From RPQJ01 sp963726665 (GTDB lineage Bacteria; Pseudomonadota; Gammaproteobacteria; Steroidobacterales; Steroidobacteraceae): a stretch of DNA of 64,000 nucleotides. The translations under genes and the position numbers were made by a program. This document shows, piece by piece, positions 18,629 through 27,249 of this stretch. The DNA lies in NCBI GenBank assembly GCA_963726665.1, contig CAVSDW010000009.1:62001-126000 (forward strand). The letters run 5' to 3'. Numbering within the stretch: the first letter of the stretch is position 1; each line of letters begins with the position of its first letter. The notes beneath the pieces were generated by a model. It ran no database searches, was not told where the DNA came from, and was given only the letters and a program-made list of their open reading frames with translations.

Positions 18629-19662
18629 GTGCAGTCACCTATCTCCCGTTCCTCCAGCAGACCCTGCGGTACTTCGATCGTCCGCACGAAGCCCCCGCCC
18701 GCTCGCCCGTAATCTCGCCCGCAGCCTGGAAGCGTCGCGACCTCGAGAACCTACCGTGGCGAGTCCAGCTCAGCGCTGGCGAAATCGATGAAGTCCTTCG
18801 TGCCGTCTCGCTCTGGCGAGCGAAGAACCTGCCGATGGCTGCGATGACGACCGGCGACTTCCCGTTGCCGACGCTCGCGACGAAGATCGCGGCGTGGCGT
18901 AACGAAGTTGCCAACGGTCGCGGACTGCAGGTCGTGTCGGGCGTGCCGGTCGACGCGTGGTCAGTCGACGAGTCCTCGATATTTTTCTGGGGCCTCGGAC
19001 AGCACCTTGGCTGTCCCGGCGCGCAGAACCGCAAGGGCGATCTCCTCGGTCACGTGCGAGACACCGGCGCAGACAGGAGTGATCGCTACGTGCGCCAGTA
19101 CCTGACGACGCAGAACATCCCGTTCCATTGCGATGCCGCGGACATGGTCGGCCTCCTGTGCCTGCGGAAAGCGCGATCCGGCGGGCTGAGCCGCATCGCG
19201 TCGTCCGTGAGCGTCTACAACGAGCTGCTGCACCGCCGGCCAGATCTCGCGCCGAGGCTTTTCGAGCCGTTCATGCTGGACACGCGCGACGAGGCCGAGG
19301 CCAACGGCATGAAGACGTTGCCCGTCCCGCCGTGCCGCCATGCCGGAGGGGTCCTCCGGACATTCTGGCATTCGGAGTACTTCCGTACGTCGCAGCGTCA
19401 CGAGGGCGTGACGCTGACCGACGCCGAGAACGAGCTGTTCGACCTGTACGACGAGATCTCGGCGTCACCCGAGTTCTTCATCGACATGGACCTCGAGCCC
19501 GGTGACATCCAGCTGCTCTCGAATCACTCGGTCATCCACGCACGAACCGACTACGAGGACTTCGACGAAGCGGACCGCAAGCGTCATCTCCTGCGACTCT
19601 GGATCACGCTGCGCGACTCGGATCCACATCGGCCCGCGCTTGCGGCTAGACTTCGCTCCTGA
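18625..19662 (+). CDS. TauD/TfdA-type Fe(II)/2-oxoglutarate dioxygenase
   Basis: A 345-residue oxygenase. The iron facial triad is visible as H168-x-D170 (IPFHCDAADM) and H305 (NHSVIHARTDY), with the 2-oxoglutarate-binding arginine in RHLLRLWIT (about 324). Similar proteins hydroxylate small acids or amines; the substrate is unknown. Its ATG overlaps the oxidase stop by 4 bases, indicating a coupled two-step oxidation, and the DUF1993 gene follows after 13 bases. Confidence 0.9.
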   Translation: MSAVTYLPFLQQTLRYFDRPHEAPARSPVISPAAWKRRDLENLPWRVQLSAGEIDEVLRAVSLWRAKNLPMAAMTTGDFPLPTLATKIAAWRNEVANGRGLQVVSGVPVDAWSVDESSIFFWGLGQHLGCPGAQNRKGDLLGHVRDTGADRSDRYVRQYLTTQNIPFHCDAADMVGLLCLRKARSGGLSRIASSVSVYNELLHRRPDLAPRLFEPFMLDTRDEAEANGMKTLPVPPCRHAGGVLRTFWHSEYFRTSQRHEGVTLTDAENELFDLYDEISASPEFFIDMDLEPGDIQLLSNHSVIHARTDYEDFDEADRKRHLLRLWITLRDSDPHRPALAARLRS

Positions 19663-19675
19663 TCAGGAGACAACC

Positions 19676-20182
19676 ATGCAGATCTCGATGTACCGTGCCT
19701 CGGTCCCAGTGTTCGTCCGCAACCTGCGGAATCTCATCGCCATCCTCAAGAAGGCCGAGGCGTATGCTGCGGAACGGAAGATCGACCCGTCCGTGCTGCT
19801 CAACTACCGCCTGGCGCCCGACATGTTTCCGCTGACGCGCCAGGTTCACGTCGCCACCGACATGGCCAAGGGCTGCGTCTCGCGCCTGGCCGGCGTCGAC
19901 ATCCCGACCTACGAGGACAAGGAAGCGACGTTCGGTGAGCTGATCGCGCGTCTCGAGAAATGCATTGCGTACCTCGAGGGGTTCAAACCCGCGCAGATCG
20001 ACGGAACCGAGGAAAAGAGCGTAGTTCTGAAGCGTCCGACCGGCGACGTCACCTACCAGGGCCTGCCCTACCTGCTCGAGTACGTGCAGCCCAACGTGTA
20101 TTTCCACTGCACGACCGCCTACGCCATCCTCCGTCACTGCGGCGTGCCCATCGGCAAGAAGGACTTCATCGGCGCGACCTGA
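19676..20182 (+). CDS. DUF1993 family protein
   Basis: A 168-residue soluble protein of the DUF1993 family, which is related to DinB-like four-helix proteins. It begins MQISMYRASVPVFVRNLRNL, contains the YRLAPDMFPLTRQVHVATD segment typical of the family, and ends in a C-terminal HCTTAYAILRHCGVPIGKKDF tract. A good ribosome site (AGGAGA) stands before the ATG at 19676. It is the third gene of the oxidase-dioxygenase set, and whether it acts in the same pathway is not known. Confidence 0.88.
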   Translation: MQISMYRASVPVFVRNLRNLIAILKKAEAYAAERKIDPSVLLNYRLAPDMFPLTRQVHVATDMAKGCVSRLAGVDIPTYEDKEATFGELIARLEKCIAYLEGFKPAQIDGTEEKSVVLKRPTGDVTYQGLPYLLEYVQPNVYFHCTTAYAILRHCGVPIGKKDFIGAT

Positions 20183-20419
20183 CGAGGGTCCTTGCCGCAC
20201 GCGGCGTCGTGCGCGTCGATCAGTTCGGCCCCTGGTTCGGTTCGTCCTGGTCCGGCGCGACCAGGCCGCCTGCGGCCGGCCAGAGGCTGGTCTGTGAACC
20301 ACGTCACGGACGTGGCTGAGGTTCTCGGACGTCGCTCACAGTTGGATCCCGGCTGGGTCAGGCTAGATGTGCCTGGTATGCAACGGCCACTGCGGGTGGG
20401 AGACGCCACGAACAAGAAT

Positions 20420-23230
20420 ATGTCGCCAGTTCGGCCAATAGACGATGGCGTGAACAAGCGTGAGGAGTTCGGCGCGGGCTGGACCGGCGCGGTTTCCGTT
20501 GCGCTGGTCGCCTACGTTGTCGTAGCGATCCTGGTGAACCTCCTCGACGGCAGCGGGTGGCCCGCCGTCGACATCTTCAACCTGTACTCCGACTCGGTCG
20601 CGAGTATCGTCGTGACCATCCTCGCGGGGGCTGCAGCCCGCCGCACCTCCGACCAGGCGGCACGACGTACCTGGTGGCTGCTTACGGCGGCGCTCGGTGT
20701 CTACAGTGCCGGCAACCTGCTGAATTCGACCTACTGGCTGTTCGACATCGATCCCTTCCCGTCGATCGGCGACGTGTTCTTCCTTTGCTTCTATCCGCTG
20801 GTCTTCGCCGCGGTACTGACGGTCATCCGCGCCGCTGCCGTTCGCGTCCAATGGGCCCGGCTCGGGCTCGACACGGTCATTCTCATGCTGGGCTTCGGCG
20901 CATTCTTCTGGTTCTGCGTCATCGCGCCCACCGCAGCCGCCCAGCGTGACCCGGACGTGCTCAAGTACGTGCTGGCGCAGAGCTACATCGGCCTCAACTG
21001 CGTCATGCTGCTGATATTCGGTGTCCTGCTGATGCACTCCGGCGCCACGCCGATCCCCCGCCGCGTGGTGATGCTGCTCACCCTCGGTTTCTCGTGCATG
21101 TCGCTGGCCGACATCGTCTGGGCCATGTCGAAGGTGGACGGCAGTTATGCCCCGGGCAGCGTCTCCGATGCGATCTACCTGTCGTGCTACATCTGGCTCA
21201 CAGCCGCCGCACGCGAACAGGTTCGCGGTGCTCCCGCCGCGCGGCGCGCCCCCGGCGCGCTCAGCCTCGCGCTCATGCAGGGAATGCCATACATCGCGAT
21301 GATGACGTCGTTCCTGGTGATGGTCTACGTCGAAAGCAGCACTGCCGCGAGCCCCGTGAACTTCATGACCGTCGTCATCTTCGTGCTGACCTCGCTCGTC
21401 ATGGTGCGCCAGGGCGTGCTCTCGCGCGACGACGCGGTGCTGCGGGAGCGCCGGGCCGCCGGCATCGTCGAGGCTCGCTACGCGTCCCTGATCAAGAACG
21501 CCTCCGACGTGATCGTGATCACCGACGCCGACGGCCACCTCCAGTTCGCGTCGGGCGCCGCCGAGCGCACCTTTGCGATTCCGGCGGACGACCTGGTGGG
21601 ACGCAATATCCTCGACCTGTGGGCCGACGGAGACCGCGAGCGGCTGACCGCATTCCTTGCCGAGGTGGCCGCAACGCGCGGCCGCGTCATTGGCCCGATC
21701 GAGTCGGTGGTCGAGAGCGGCGACCGACGCAGCACCCTCGAGTGCGTCGGCAGCAACCTGATGGACGACACGGCGATTGCCGGGCTCGCGCTCAACTTCC
21801 GCGACGTGAGCGAGCGCAAGGCGCTGGAAGAGCAGCTGCGCAAGCTCGCATTCCACGACCCTCTGACGCTGCTTGCCAACCGGAGCCTGTTCTGGAATCG
21901 CGTCGAGCATGCGCTGGCGCTCGCCCAGCGCACGGAGCAGCATGTTGCGGTGATGTTCCTGGACCTCGACAACTTCAAGAACATCAACGACTCCCTGGGG
22001 CACGATGCCGGGGACCGGCTGCTCCAGGCGGCAGCGCAGCGGCTGGTCAAGTCGACCCGGCCGTCCGATACCGTTGCACGCCTCGGTGGCGACGAATTCG
22101 CGATTCTCCTGGAAGGGATCCGCAGCGAGTCGGACGTCGAACGCATCGCAACGCCGATCACCGCGGCGTTCAACAAGCCGCTGCTGCTCGATGGCAGGGA
22201 AACCGAATCGACCGCCAGCATCGGCGTCGCCTGCTCGCGCCCCGGTGACGATGCCGAACAGCTGCTTCGCAACGCCGACATCGCCATGTACAACGCGAAA
22301 GCGGCCGGTAAGGCCCGCTTCGCGATGTTCAAGCCACAGATGCAGGAACAGCTGCACGACCGGCTGCGGCTTGAGCAGGATATTGATCTTGCGCTGGCGC
22401 GACGGGAGTTCTTCGTCGAGTTCCAGCCGGTCGTCGACCTGACCAGCCGCGAGCTGCTCGGTGTCGAGGCCCTGGTGCGGTGGAATCATCCGCAGCGCGG
22501 CATCGTCATGCCCAGCGACTTCATTTCGATCGCCGAAGATTCAGGCCGGATCATCGAACTCGGACGTCGGGTGCTCGTCGACGCGTGCACCCGGATCCGG
22601 GAGTGGAGCGAGTCGGTCACGGCCGGCAATGGACTGCGCGTGGCGATCAACATTTCGGGACGCCACCTGCAGCAGGGAAACCTGGTTGCGGACGTGCGCC
22701 ACGCGCTCGCGGTGTCGGGCCTCGACCCGGGCAACCTCGTGATCGAGCTGACCGAGAGCACGATCATGCAGAACACCGAGGCCAACCTGGAACGATTCCG
22801 CGAGTTGAAGGCGCTCGGGGTCCGGCTCGCCATCGACGACTTCGGCATGGGCTACTCGTCCCTGTCCTACCTGCATCGATTCCCGATCGACATCCTGAAG
22901 ATCGATCGTGCGTTCGTCAGCCGGCTGACCGAGCAGGATGGAGGCCCGGAGCTTGCGCGCGCGGTCGTGATGCTCGGCACCACGCTTGGACTCGAGACCG
23001 TCGCGGAAGGCATCGAGAACGAGGACCAGGTGGCGACACTGCTGGACCTCGGCTGTGTCGCGGGGCAGGGATTCCTGTTCGCGAAATCGACCTCGCTCGA
23101 GATCGTGGAGAAGACGCCGTTCATGGCGCGCCGCGCACGACTGCGGACGGAACGCGCTGCCAGCGTCGATCTCACCGCCACCGGTCGCTATCGAACTGCG
23201 GACCTGTGGCCTCGCTCGGCGGCGGGCTGA
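20420..23230 (+). CDS. membrane PAS-GGDEF-EAL cyclic-di-GMP protein
   Basis: About 936 residues. The N-terminal half has roughly eight to nine membrane helices (MASE-like sensor, residues 20-330). A PAS domain follows (about 353-470), then GGDEF with an intact GGDEF motif near 555 (RLGGDEFAILL), then EAL with EALVRW near 683 and DDFGMGYSSLSYL. Both catalytic motifs look complete, so it could make and break cyclic-di-GMP, though in dual proteins one activity often dominates. The start is uncertain: ATG 20420 gives a short cytosolic leader, ATG 20378 or the TTG/GTG-type upstream starts are possible. It stands alone. Confidence 0.9.
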   Translation: MSPVRPIDDGVNKREEFGAGWTGAVSVALVAYVVVAILVNLLDGSGWPAVDIFNLYSDSVASIVVTILAGAAARRTSDQAARRTWWLLTAALGVYSAGNLLNSTYWLFDIDPFPSIGDVFFLCFYPLVFAAVLTVIRAAAVRVQWARLGLDTVILMLGFGAFFWFCVIAPTAAAQRDPDVLKYVLAQSYIGLNCVMLLIFGVLLMHSGATPIPRRVVMLLTLGFSCMSLADIVWAMSKVDGSYAPGSVSDAIYLSCYIWLTAAAREQVRGAPAARRAPGALSLALMQGMPYIAMMTSFLVMVYVESSTAASPVNFMTVVIFVLTSLVMVRQGVLSRDDAVLRERRAAGIVEARYASLIKNASDVIVITDADGHLQFASGAAERTFAIPADDLVGRNILDLWADGDRERLTAFLAEVAATRGRVIGPIESVVESGDRRSTLECVGSNLMDDTAIAGLALNFRDVSERKALEEQLRKLAFHDPLTLLANRSLFWNRVEHALALAQRTEQHVAVMFLDLDNFKNINDSLGHDAGDRLLQAAAQRLVKSTRPSDTVARLGGDEFAILLEGIRSESDVERIATPITAAFNKPLLLDGRETESTASIGVACSRPGDDAEQLLRNADIAMYNAKAAGKARFAMFKPQMQEQLHDRLRLEQDIDLALARREFFVEFQPVVDLTSRELLGVEALVRWNHPQRGIVMPSDFISIAEDSGRIIELGRRVLVDACTRIREWSESVTAGNGLRVAINISGRHLQQGNLVADVRHALAVSGLDPGNLVIELTESTIMQNTEANLERFRELKALGVRLAIDDFGMGYSSLSYLHRFPIDILKIDRAFVSRLTEQDGGPELARAVVMLGTTLGLETVAEGIENEDQVATLLDLGCVAGQGFLFAKSTSLEIVEKTPFMARRARLRTERAASVDLTATGRYRTADLWPRSAAG

Positions 23231-23251
23231 TACGGAGTCTTCCGGTCGTCC

Positions 23252-24112
23252 CTAGCCCGCAGTGTGCGGGCTGCCCGACTCCATCCAGTCGCGGACGCGG
23301 TTTGCATCGCCGATGCGCGTGAGCTTGCCCCAGGAGTTGAGCAGGATGATGACCACGTCGCGGCCATCAATGACCGCCTGCATCACCAGGCAGCGGCCGG
23401 CTTCGGCGTTGTAGCCTGTCTTCTGCACCCTGACCTGCCAGTCGGGCTTCTTGACCAGTGAGTTGGTGCTGCGGTACTCGACCGCCCGCCCCCTGATGTA
23501 CACGGTGTGATCAGGATCGGTCGAATACTGACGGATCGTCGGGTTCGCCGCCGCCGCCCGCACCAGCTTGGCGAGGTCCGCAGGGCTCGAGACGTTGTCG
23601 CTCGAAAGCCCGGTCGGCTCGACGAAACGCGCCGTCTTCATGCCGAGGGACTTCGCCTTGTCGTTCATGGCGCGCACACAAGCCTGCATGCCGCCCGGAT
23701 ACGTCCGGCAAAGCGCGTGTGCTGCCCGATTTTCGGACGACATCAACGCGAGGTGGACGAGGTCGGCCCGGCTCAGCCTGGCGCCCGGCGCGAGGCGCGA
23801 GTTGCTGCCCGGGGTTTCCCGCACGTCGTCACGCGTGATGGTGATCATCTCGGTCATCGGTTGGCCCGCCCCGAGCACCACCAGGGTCGTCACCAGCTTG
23901 GTGATGGAGGCAATCGGCGCGGCGATCCCCTCGTTGCGCGCCGCCAGCACCTTCGAGCCCGACTCATCGAAGATGTAGAAGGCGTTCGAGCGCAGGTCCG
24001 GGTTGGATCGGGGCTTCGACTGGACCCTGGCTGAGGCCACGGCGGACGCCGAAGAGAGCGTCGCCAACAGGCACAACGCCATCGTCATCGATTGGATCTT
24101 CCGACGTCGCAT
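23252..24112 (-). CDS. D-alanyl-D-alanine endopeptidase, PbpG/PBP7-like (S11 family)
   Basis: A 286-residue secreted penicillin-binding protein. A signal peptide (MRRRKIQSMTMALCLLATLS..., cleavage after SASA-VA) targets the periplasm. The serine-peptidase triad of motifs is complete: SITK (S69-K72), SEN (S126-N128) and KTG (231-233). It would cut cross-links or trim stem peptides in peptidoglycan. ATG 24112 provides the basic n-region; a longer frame to 24160 is unnecessary. It converges on the GGDEF-EAL gene with 21 bases between stops. Confidence 0.92.
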   Translation of the reverse strand: MRRRKIQSMTMALCLLATLSSASAVASARVQSKPRSNPDLRSNAFYIFDESGSKVLAARNEGIAAPIASITKLVTTLVVLGAGQPMTEMITITRDDVRETPGSNSRLAPGARLSRADLVHLALMSSENRAAHALCRTYPGGMQACVRAMNDKAKSLGMKTARFVEPTGLSSDNVSSPADLAKLVRAAAANPTIRQYSTDPDHTVYIRGRAVEYRSTNSLVKKPDWQVRVQKTGYNAEAGRCLVMQAVIDGRDVVIILLNSWGKLTRIGDANRVRDWMESGSPHTAG

Positions 24113-24260
24113 CAAGAGTTCGCCCGCCTGCCTCTGTGTTCGAACCACGCCGACCGGCAATTGCCGCGCCGGGCCTGGGCGGCGCGAAGCTTACCCTTTC
24201 GCGAAACTATCGTCACGGGGCCCGTGCGCTCAACCCCGCGGGCAAAGACCCGGGGATGCG

Positions 24261-25088
24261 TCACGGTTTTGGCGCACCGGGCTTCTCCGCTCTCACGAAG
24301 GCGCTCATGAACTTGCCGTTGACCTGCGGTCCGATGATGGCAGGATCGAGCCCGTTGGCGGCCATGAACTCCCTGGCATCCTCGACTCCGTAGAGCCGCG
24401 TGGGCTCGACGTCGATCTTCACGAAACCCGCCGCCGACAGCTTCTCGCGATACACCTGCTCGTCGAGAGCACCCGCGACGCAACCGACCCAGGCGAGAAC
24501 GCTCTGCCGGATCTCGGGCCGGATCTCTCCCCGGGTGACGACATCGGACACCGCAAAGCGGCCGCCTGGCCTAAGCACGCGAAACGCTTCACGCAGCACC
24601 TGGTCCTTGTCTGCAGACAGGTTGATGACGCAGTTCGAGATGACCACGTCGACAGAGGCGTCCGGCAGCGGGATGTGCTCGATCTCGCCCTTCAGAAACT
24701 CGACGTTGACCGCGCCGGCCTTGCGCTTGTTCTGGTTCGCGAGTGCCAGCATGTCGTCCGTCATGTCCAGTCCGTAGGCCTTGCCGGCCGGCCCGACCCG
24801 CTTCGCCGACAGCAGCACGTCGATGCCACCGCCCGAGCCGAGGTCGAGCACGACCTCGCCCGGTTTCAGCTCGGCGAGCGCAGTCGGGTTCCCGCAGCCC
24901 AGGGACGCGAGCACCGCCGCCTCGGGCAGGTCGCTGGTCTGCGCCGAGTCGTACAGGTTGGCCGTGATCGGATCTGCGCCGGCAGGTGCAACTCCGCAGC
25001 AGGACCCCTCCGCCTTGATCGCAATGACCCTGCGCGCCGCCTCACCGTACCGTTCCTTCACGATTTCCTTGATGTCGGTGCTGCTCAT
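24261..25088 (-). CDS. arsM: arsenite S-adenosylmethionine methyltransferase
   Basis: A 275-residue methyltransferase that methylates As(III). The SAM-binding motif is LDLGSGGGID (81-90). The conserved arsenic-binding cysteines are all present: C30/C31 (GSCCG), C65 (GCGNP), C153 (SNCVINL) and C203 (WVGCVAG). The ATG at 25088 is preceded by GAGGAG. It is the last gene of the arsR-arsC-acr3-arsM operon, 20 bases after acr3, so the cell both exports and methylates arsenic. Confidence 0.96.
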   Translation of the reverse strand: MSSTDIKEIVKERYGEAARRVIAIKAEGSCCGVAPAGADPITANLYDSAQTSDLPEAAVLASLGCGNPTALAELKPGEVVLDLGSGGGIDVLLSAKRVGPAGKAYGLDMTDDMLALANQNKRKAGAVNVEFLKGEIEHIPLPDASVDVVISNCVINLSADKDQVLREAFRVLRPGGRFAVSDVVTRGEIRPEIRQSVLAWVGCVAGALDEQVYREKLSAAGFVKIDVEPTRLYGVEDAREFMAANGLDPAIIGPQVNGKFMSAFVRAEKPGAPKP

Positions 25089-25108
25089 CGTGTTCTCCTC
25101 GTGTTGCC

Positions 25109-26182
25109 TCAGGTTCCGGCCGGCACCTGCCTGGCTCCGGCACCGCTGAACCAGCGGCGCTGCAGACGGAGCGAGACGTTGACCAGCGCGATCATCACCG
25201 GGACTTCCACCAGTGGACCGATGACGGCTGCAAACGCCGCCCCGGAGTTGATTCCATACACAGCGACGGCCACCGCGATTGCAAGCTCGAAGTTGTTGCT
25301 CGCGGCCGTGAAGGACAGCGTCGCGCACTTCGGGTAGTTGGCGCCGGAGCGCCGTCCCATTGCGAACGACACCAGGAACATCACGACGAAGTAGATCAGC
25401 AACGGGATCGCGATGCGCACGACATCCATCGGGATCGTGACGATCAGCTTGCCCTTGAGGCTGAACATCACGACGATCGTGAAGAGCAGCGCCACCAGCG
25501 TGATCGGGCTGATCATCGGGACGAAGTGCTGGTGATACCAGTCCCTGCTGACGAAACGCAGCATCACCACGCGCGTGAGCACACCGGCGATGCACGGTAT
25601 ACCGAGGTAGATGAACACGCTCTTTGCGATCTGCGCGATCGAGATGTCGACGACCGACCCGTGAAGGCCGAACATCGGCGGCAGTACGGTGACGAAGATC
25701 CACGCGTAGAGGCTGTAGAACAGCACCTGGAAGATGGAGTTGAACGCCACCAGCCCGGCTGCGTACTCGGTCGATCCGCCCGCCAGCTCGTTCCACACGA
25801 TGACCATGGCAATGCAGCGAGCCAGCCCGATCAGGATCAGGCCCGCCATGTACTCGGGCTTGTCGTGCAGGAACGTGATCGCGAGCACGAACATCAGGAC
25901 CGGCCCGACCAGCCAGTTCTGCACCAGCGAAAGCGTGAGGACCTTGCGGTCCCGGAATACGTCAGGCAGGTCCTCGTAACGCACCTTGGCGAAAGGCGGG
26001 TACATCATCAGGATGAGCCCCAGCGCAATCGGCACGTTCGTGGTGCCGACGCTGAACGAGTCGACGAACGCCTCCACGTCCGGGACGAACCAGCCGATGC
26101 CGATGCCGAGCGCCATGGCGGAAAAGATCCAGACCGTCAGGTACCGATCCAGGAAAGAGAGCCTGCTTGCGACCGTGCTCAT
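25109..26182 (-). CDS. acr3: arsenite efflux transporter, ACR3 family
   Basis: A 357-residue inner-membrane carrier with about ten helices that exports arsenite. The signature is present: the conserved cysteine C123 in LARCIAMVIVW and the glutamate in SNNFELAIAVA. Length matches the family. It lies 11 bases after arsC and 20 before arsM on the minus strand, and is presumably transcribed from the arsR promoter. Confidence 0.96.
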   Translation of the reverse strand: MSTVASRLSFLDRYLTVWIFSAMALGIGIGWFVPDVEAFVDSFSVGTTNVPIALGLILMMYPPFAKVRYEDLPDVFRDRKVLTLSLVQNWLVGPVLMFVLAITFLHDKPEYMAGLILIGLARCIAMVIVWNELAGGSTEYAAGLVAFNSIFQVLFYSLYAWIFVTVLPPMFGLHGSVVDISIAQIAKSVFIYLGIPCIAGVLTRVVMLRFVSRDWYHQHFVPMISPITLVALLFTIVVMFSLKGKLIVTIPMDVVRIAIPLLIYFVVMFLVSFAMGRRSGANYPKCATLSFTAASNNFELAIAVAVAVYGINSGAAFAAVIGPLVEVPVMIALVNVSLRLQRRWFSGAGARQVPAGT

Positions 26183-26193
26183 GAGAATCGACC

Positions 26194-26688
26194 CTAGGAG
26201 CGCGATATACCGAGAAGCGAAGCCTGCAACGCCGCGTCATCCATCGACTCGAGCGGCAATCCAAGCAGCTGCAGCATCCGGTAGCCGATGGCCTGGCGGG
26301 TAAGGTCGAACGCCGCGCGCCGGGCGGCTTCGTCGCCCGGTGCATTGGACGGGTCCGGATAGCCCCAGTGAACCTTCACGGGACTGCCGGGCCAGATCGG
26401 GCAGACCTCGCTGGCGGCGCTGTCGCAGACCGTGATCACGATGCGCATCCGTGGGGCGTCCGCGCCGGAGAACTCGTCCCAGCTCTTGCTGCGCACACCC
26501 GCGGTCGAGACGCCGGCGTCGGCAAGCACCGCCAACGCCAGCGGGTTGATCCGGCCGCTCGGTGCGCTGCCGGCGCTGTGGGCGCGCACATCGGCGCCAA
26601 GGCGTCGCGCATGGTGGTTCAGCATCGCCTCGGACAGGACGCTTCGGGCCGAGTTGTGCGTGCACAGGATCAGTACGTTCGTGGTCAT
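26194..26688 (-). CDS. arsC: arsenate reductase, low-molecular-weight phosphatase type
   Basis: A 164-residue arsenate reductase of the LMW-PTP fold. The P-loop is C9-T-H-N-S-A-R15 (CX5R), and two further cysteines, C88 and C96, lie in ITVCDSAASEVCP where the thioredoxin-coupled enzymes place their disulfide cascade. It reduces arsenate to arsenite for export by Acr3. The gene starts 10 bases after the arsR stop. Confidence 0.94.
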   Translation of the reverse strand: MTTNVLILCTHNSARSVLSEAMLNHHARRLGADVRAHSAGSAPSGRINPLALAVLADAGVSTAGVRSKSWDEFSGADAPRMRIVITVCDSAASEVCPIWPGSPVKVHWGYPDPSNAPGDEAARRAAFDLTRQAIGYRMLQLLGLPLESMDDAALQASLLGISRS

Positions 26689-26698
26689 GGGTGGCGAC

Positions 26699-27022
26699 TC
26701 AGCATTTGCGGGCCGCCTGGACGGGAGTCGCGCATGGCTCCCCCTGGCAGCAGTTCTCCGTCAGGTACGCGAGCAGGTCGTTCATCCGCTGGAAATCCGC
26801 GCGATAGATCAGGTGGCGGCCGCTGCGCTCCTGCGTGATGAGCCCTGCGTTCAGCAGTTCCTTGAGGTGGAACGACAGCGTTGCCGGCGACACCTTCACG
26901 CGCTTCGAGATCGCGGTCGGCGTCGAGCCCGCGCTGCCCGCAACCACCAGGGCCCGGAAGACCCCCAGGCGGTGTTCCTGCGAAAGGGCCGCGAGCGATT
27001 GCAGGACGGTCGTCGCTTTCAT
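26699..27022 (-). CDS. arsR: ArsR-family arsenic-responsive repressor
   Basis: A 107-residue winged-helix repressor. The recognition region is PTAISKRVKVSPATLSFHLKEL (residues 35-56). Instead of the ELCVC site of the E. coli type, cysteines cluster at the C-terminus (C91, C92, C97, C107; NCCQGEPC), like the Acidithiobacillus-type As(III) site. The ATG at 27022 is two bases from a perfect 16-base palindrome (27025-27040) and no Shine-Dalgarno is visible, so the mRNA may be leaderless or the operator lies at the start of the transcript. Confidence 0.93.
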   Translation of the reverse strand: MKATTVLQSLAALSQEHRLGVFRALVVAGSAGSTPTAISKRVKVSPATLSFHLKELLNAGLITQERSGRHLIYRADFQRMNDLLAYLTENCCQGEPCATPVQAARKC

Positions 27023-27024
27023 AT

Positions 27025-27040
27025 TTCGATGATCATCGAA
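27025..27040. promoter_or_regulatory. ArsR operator (perfect palindrome)
   Basis: TTCGATGATCATCGAA reads the same on both strands (16 of 16). It abuts the arsR start codon and therefore can block both polymerase and ribosome. Helix-turn-helix ArsR dimers bind such sites; autoregulation of the operon is inferred. A second short palindrome, TGGACGTCCA, follows directly at 27041-27050. Confidence 0.75.
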
Positions 27041-27249
27041 TGGACGTCCAGTGTACCCGGCAGCGTGCCGGTCGGCATAGTGGCTTCTGCGTACCCATGG
27101 GGCCCGCCGCTGCCGGCGCGGAACGGACCGCGGCCGGCCAAGCGAAGCGACTCCCCCGCCGCTCCCGCTTCTTGACCCACCGAACTGTCCAGTCAAGAAT
27201 CCGGCGCTGACGAAGTCACCGCCACGCTCGCCGCCTTGCAGGATTCGAC

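Noticed and set aside
20183..20419. N-terminal extension of the GGDEF-EAL protein starting at 20192
   Set aside because: Extra 76 residues are Pro/Arg-rich with no membrane or domain pattern; the later ATG 20420 leads directly to the membrane domain.
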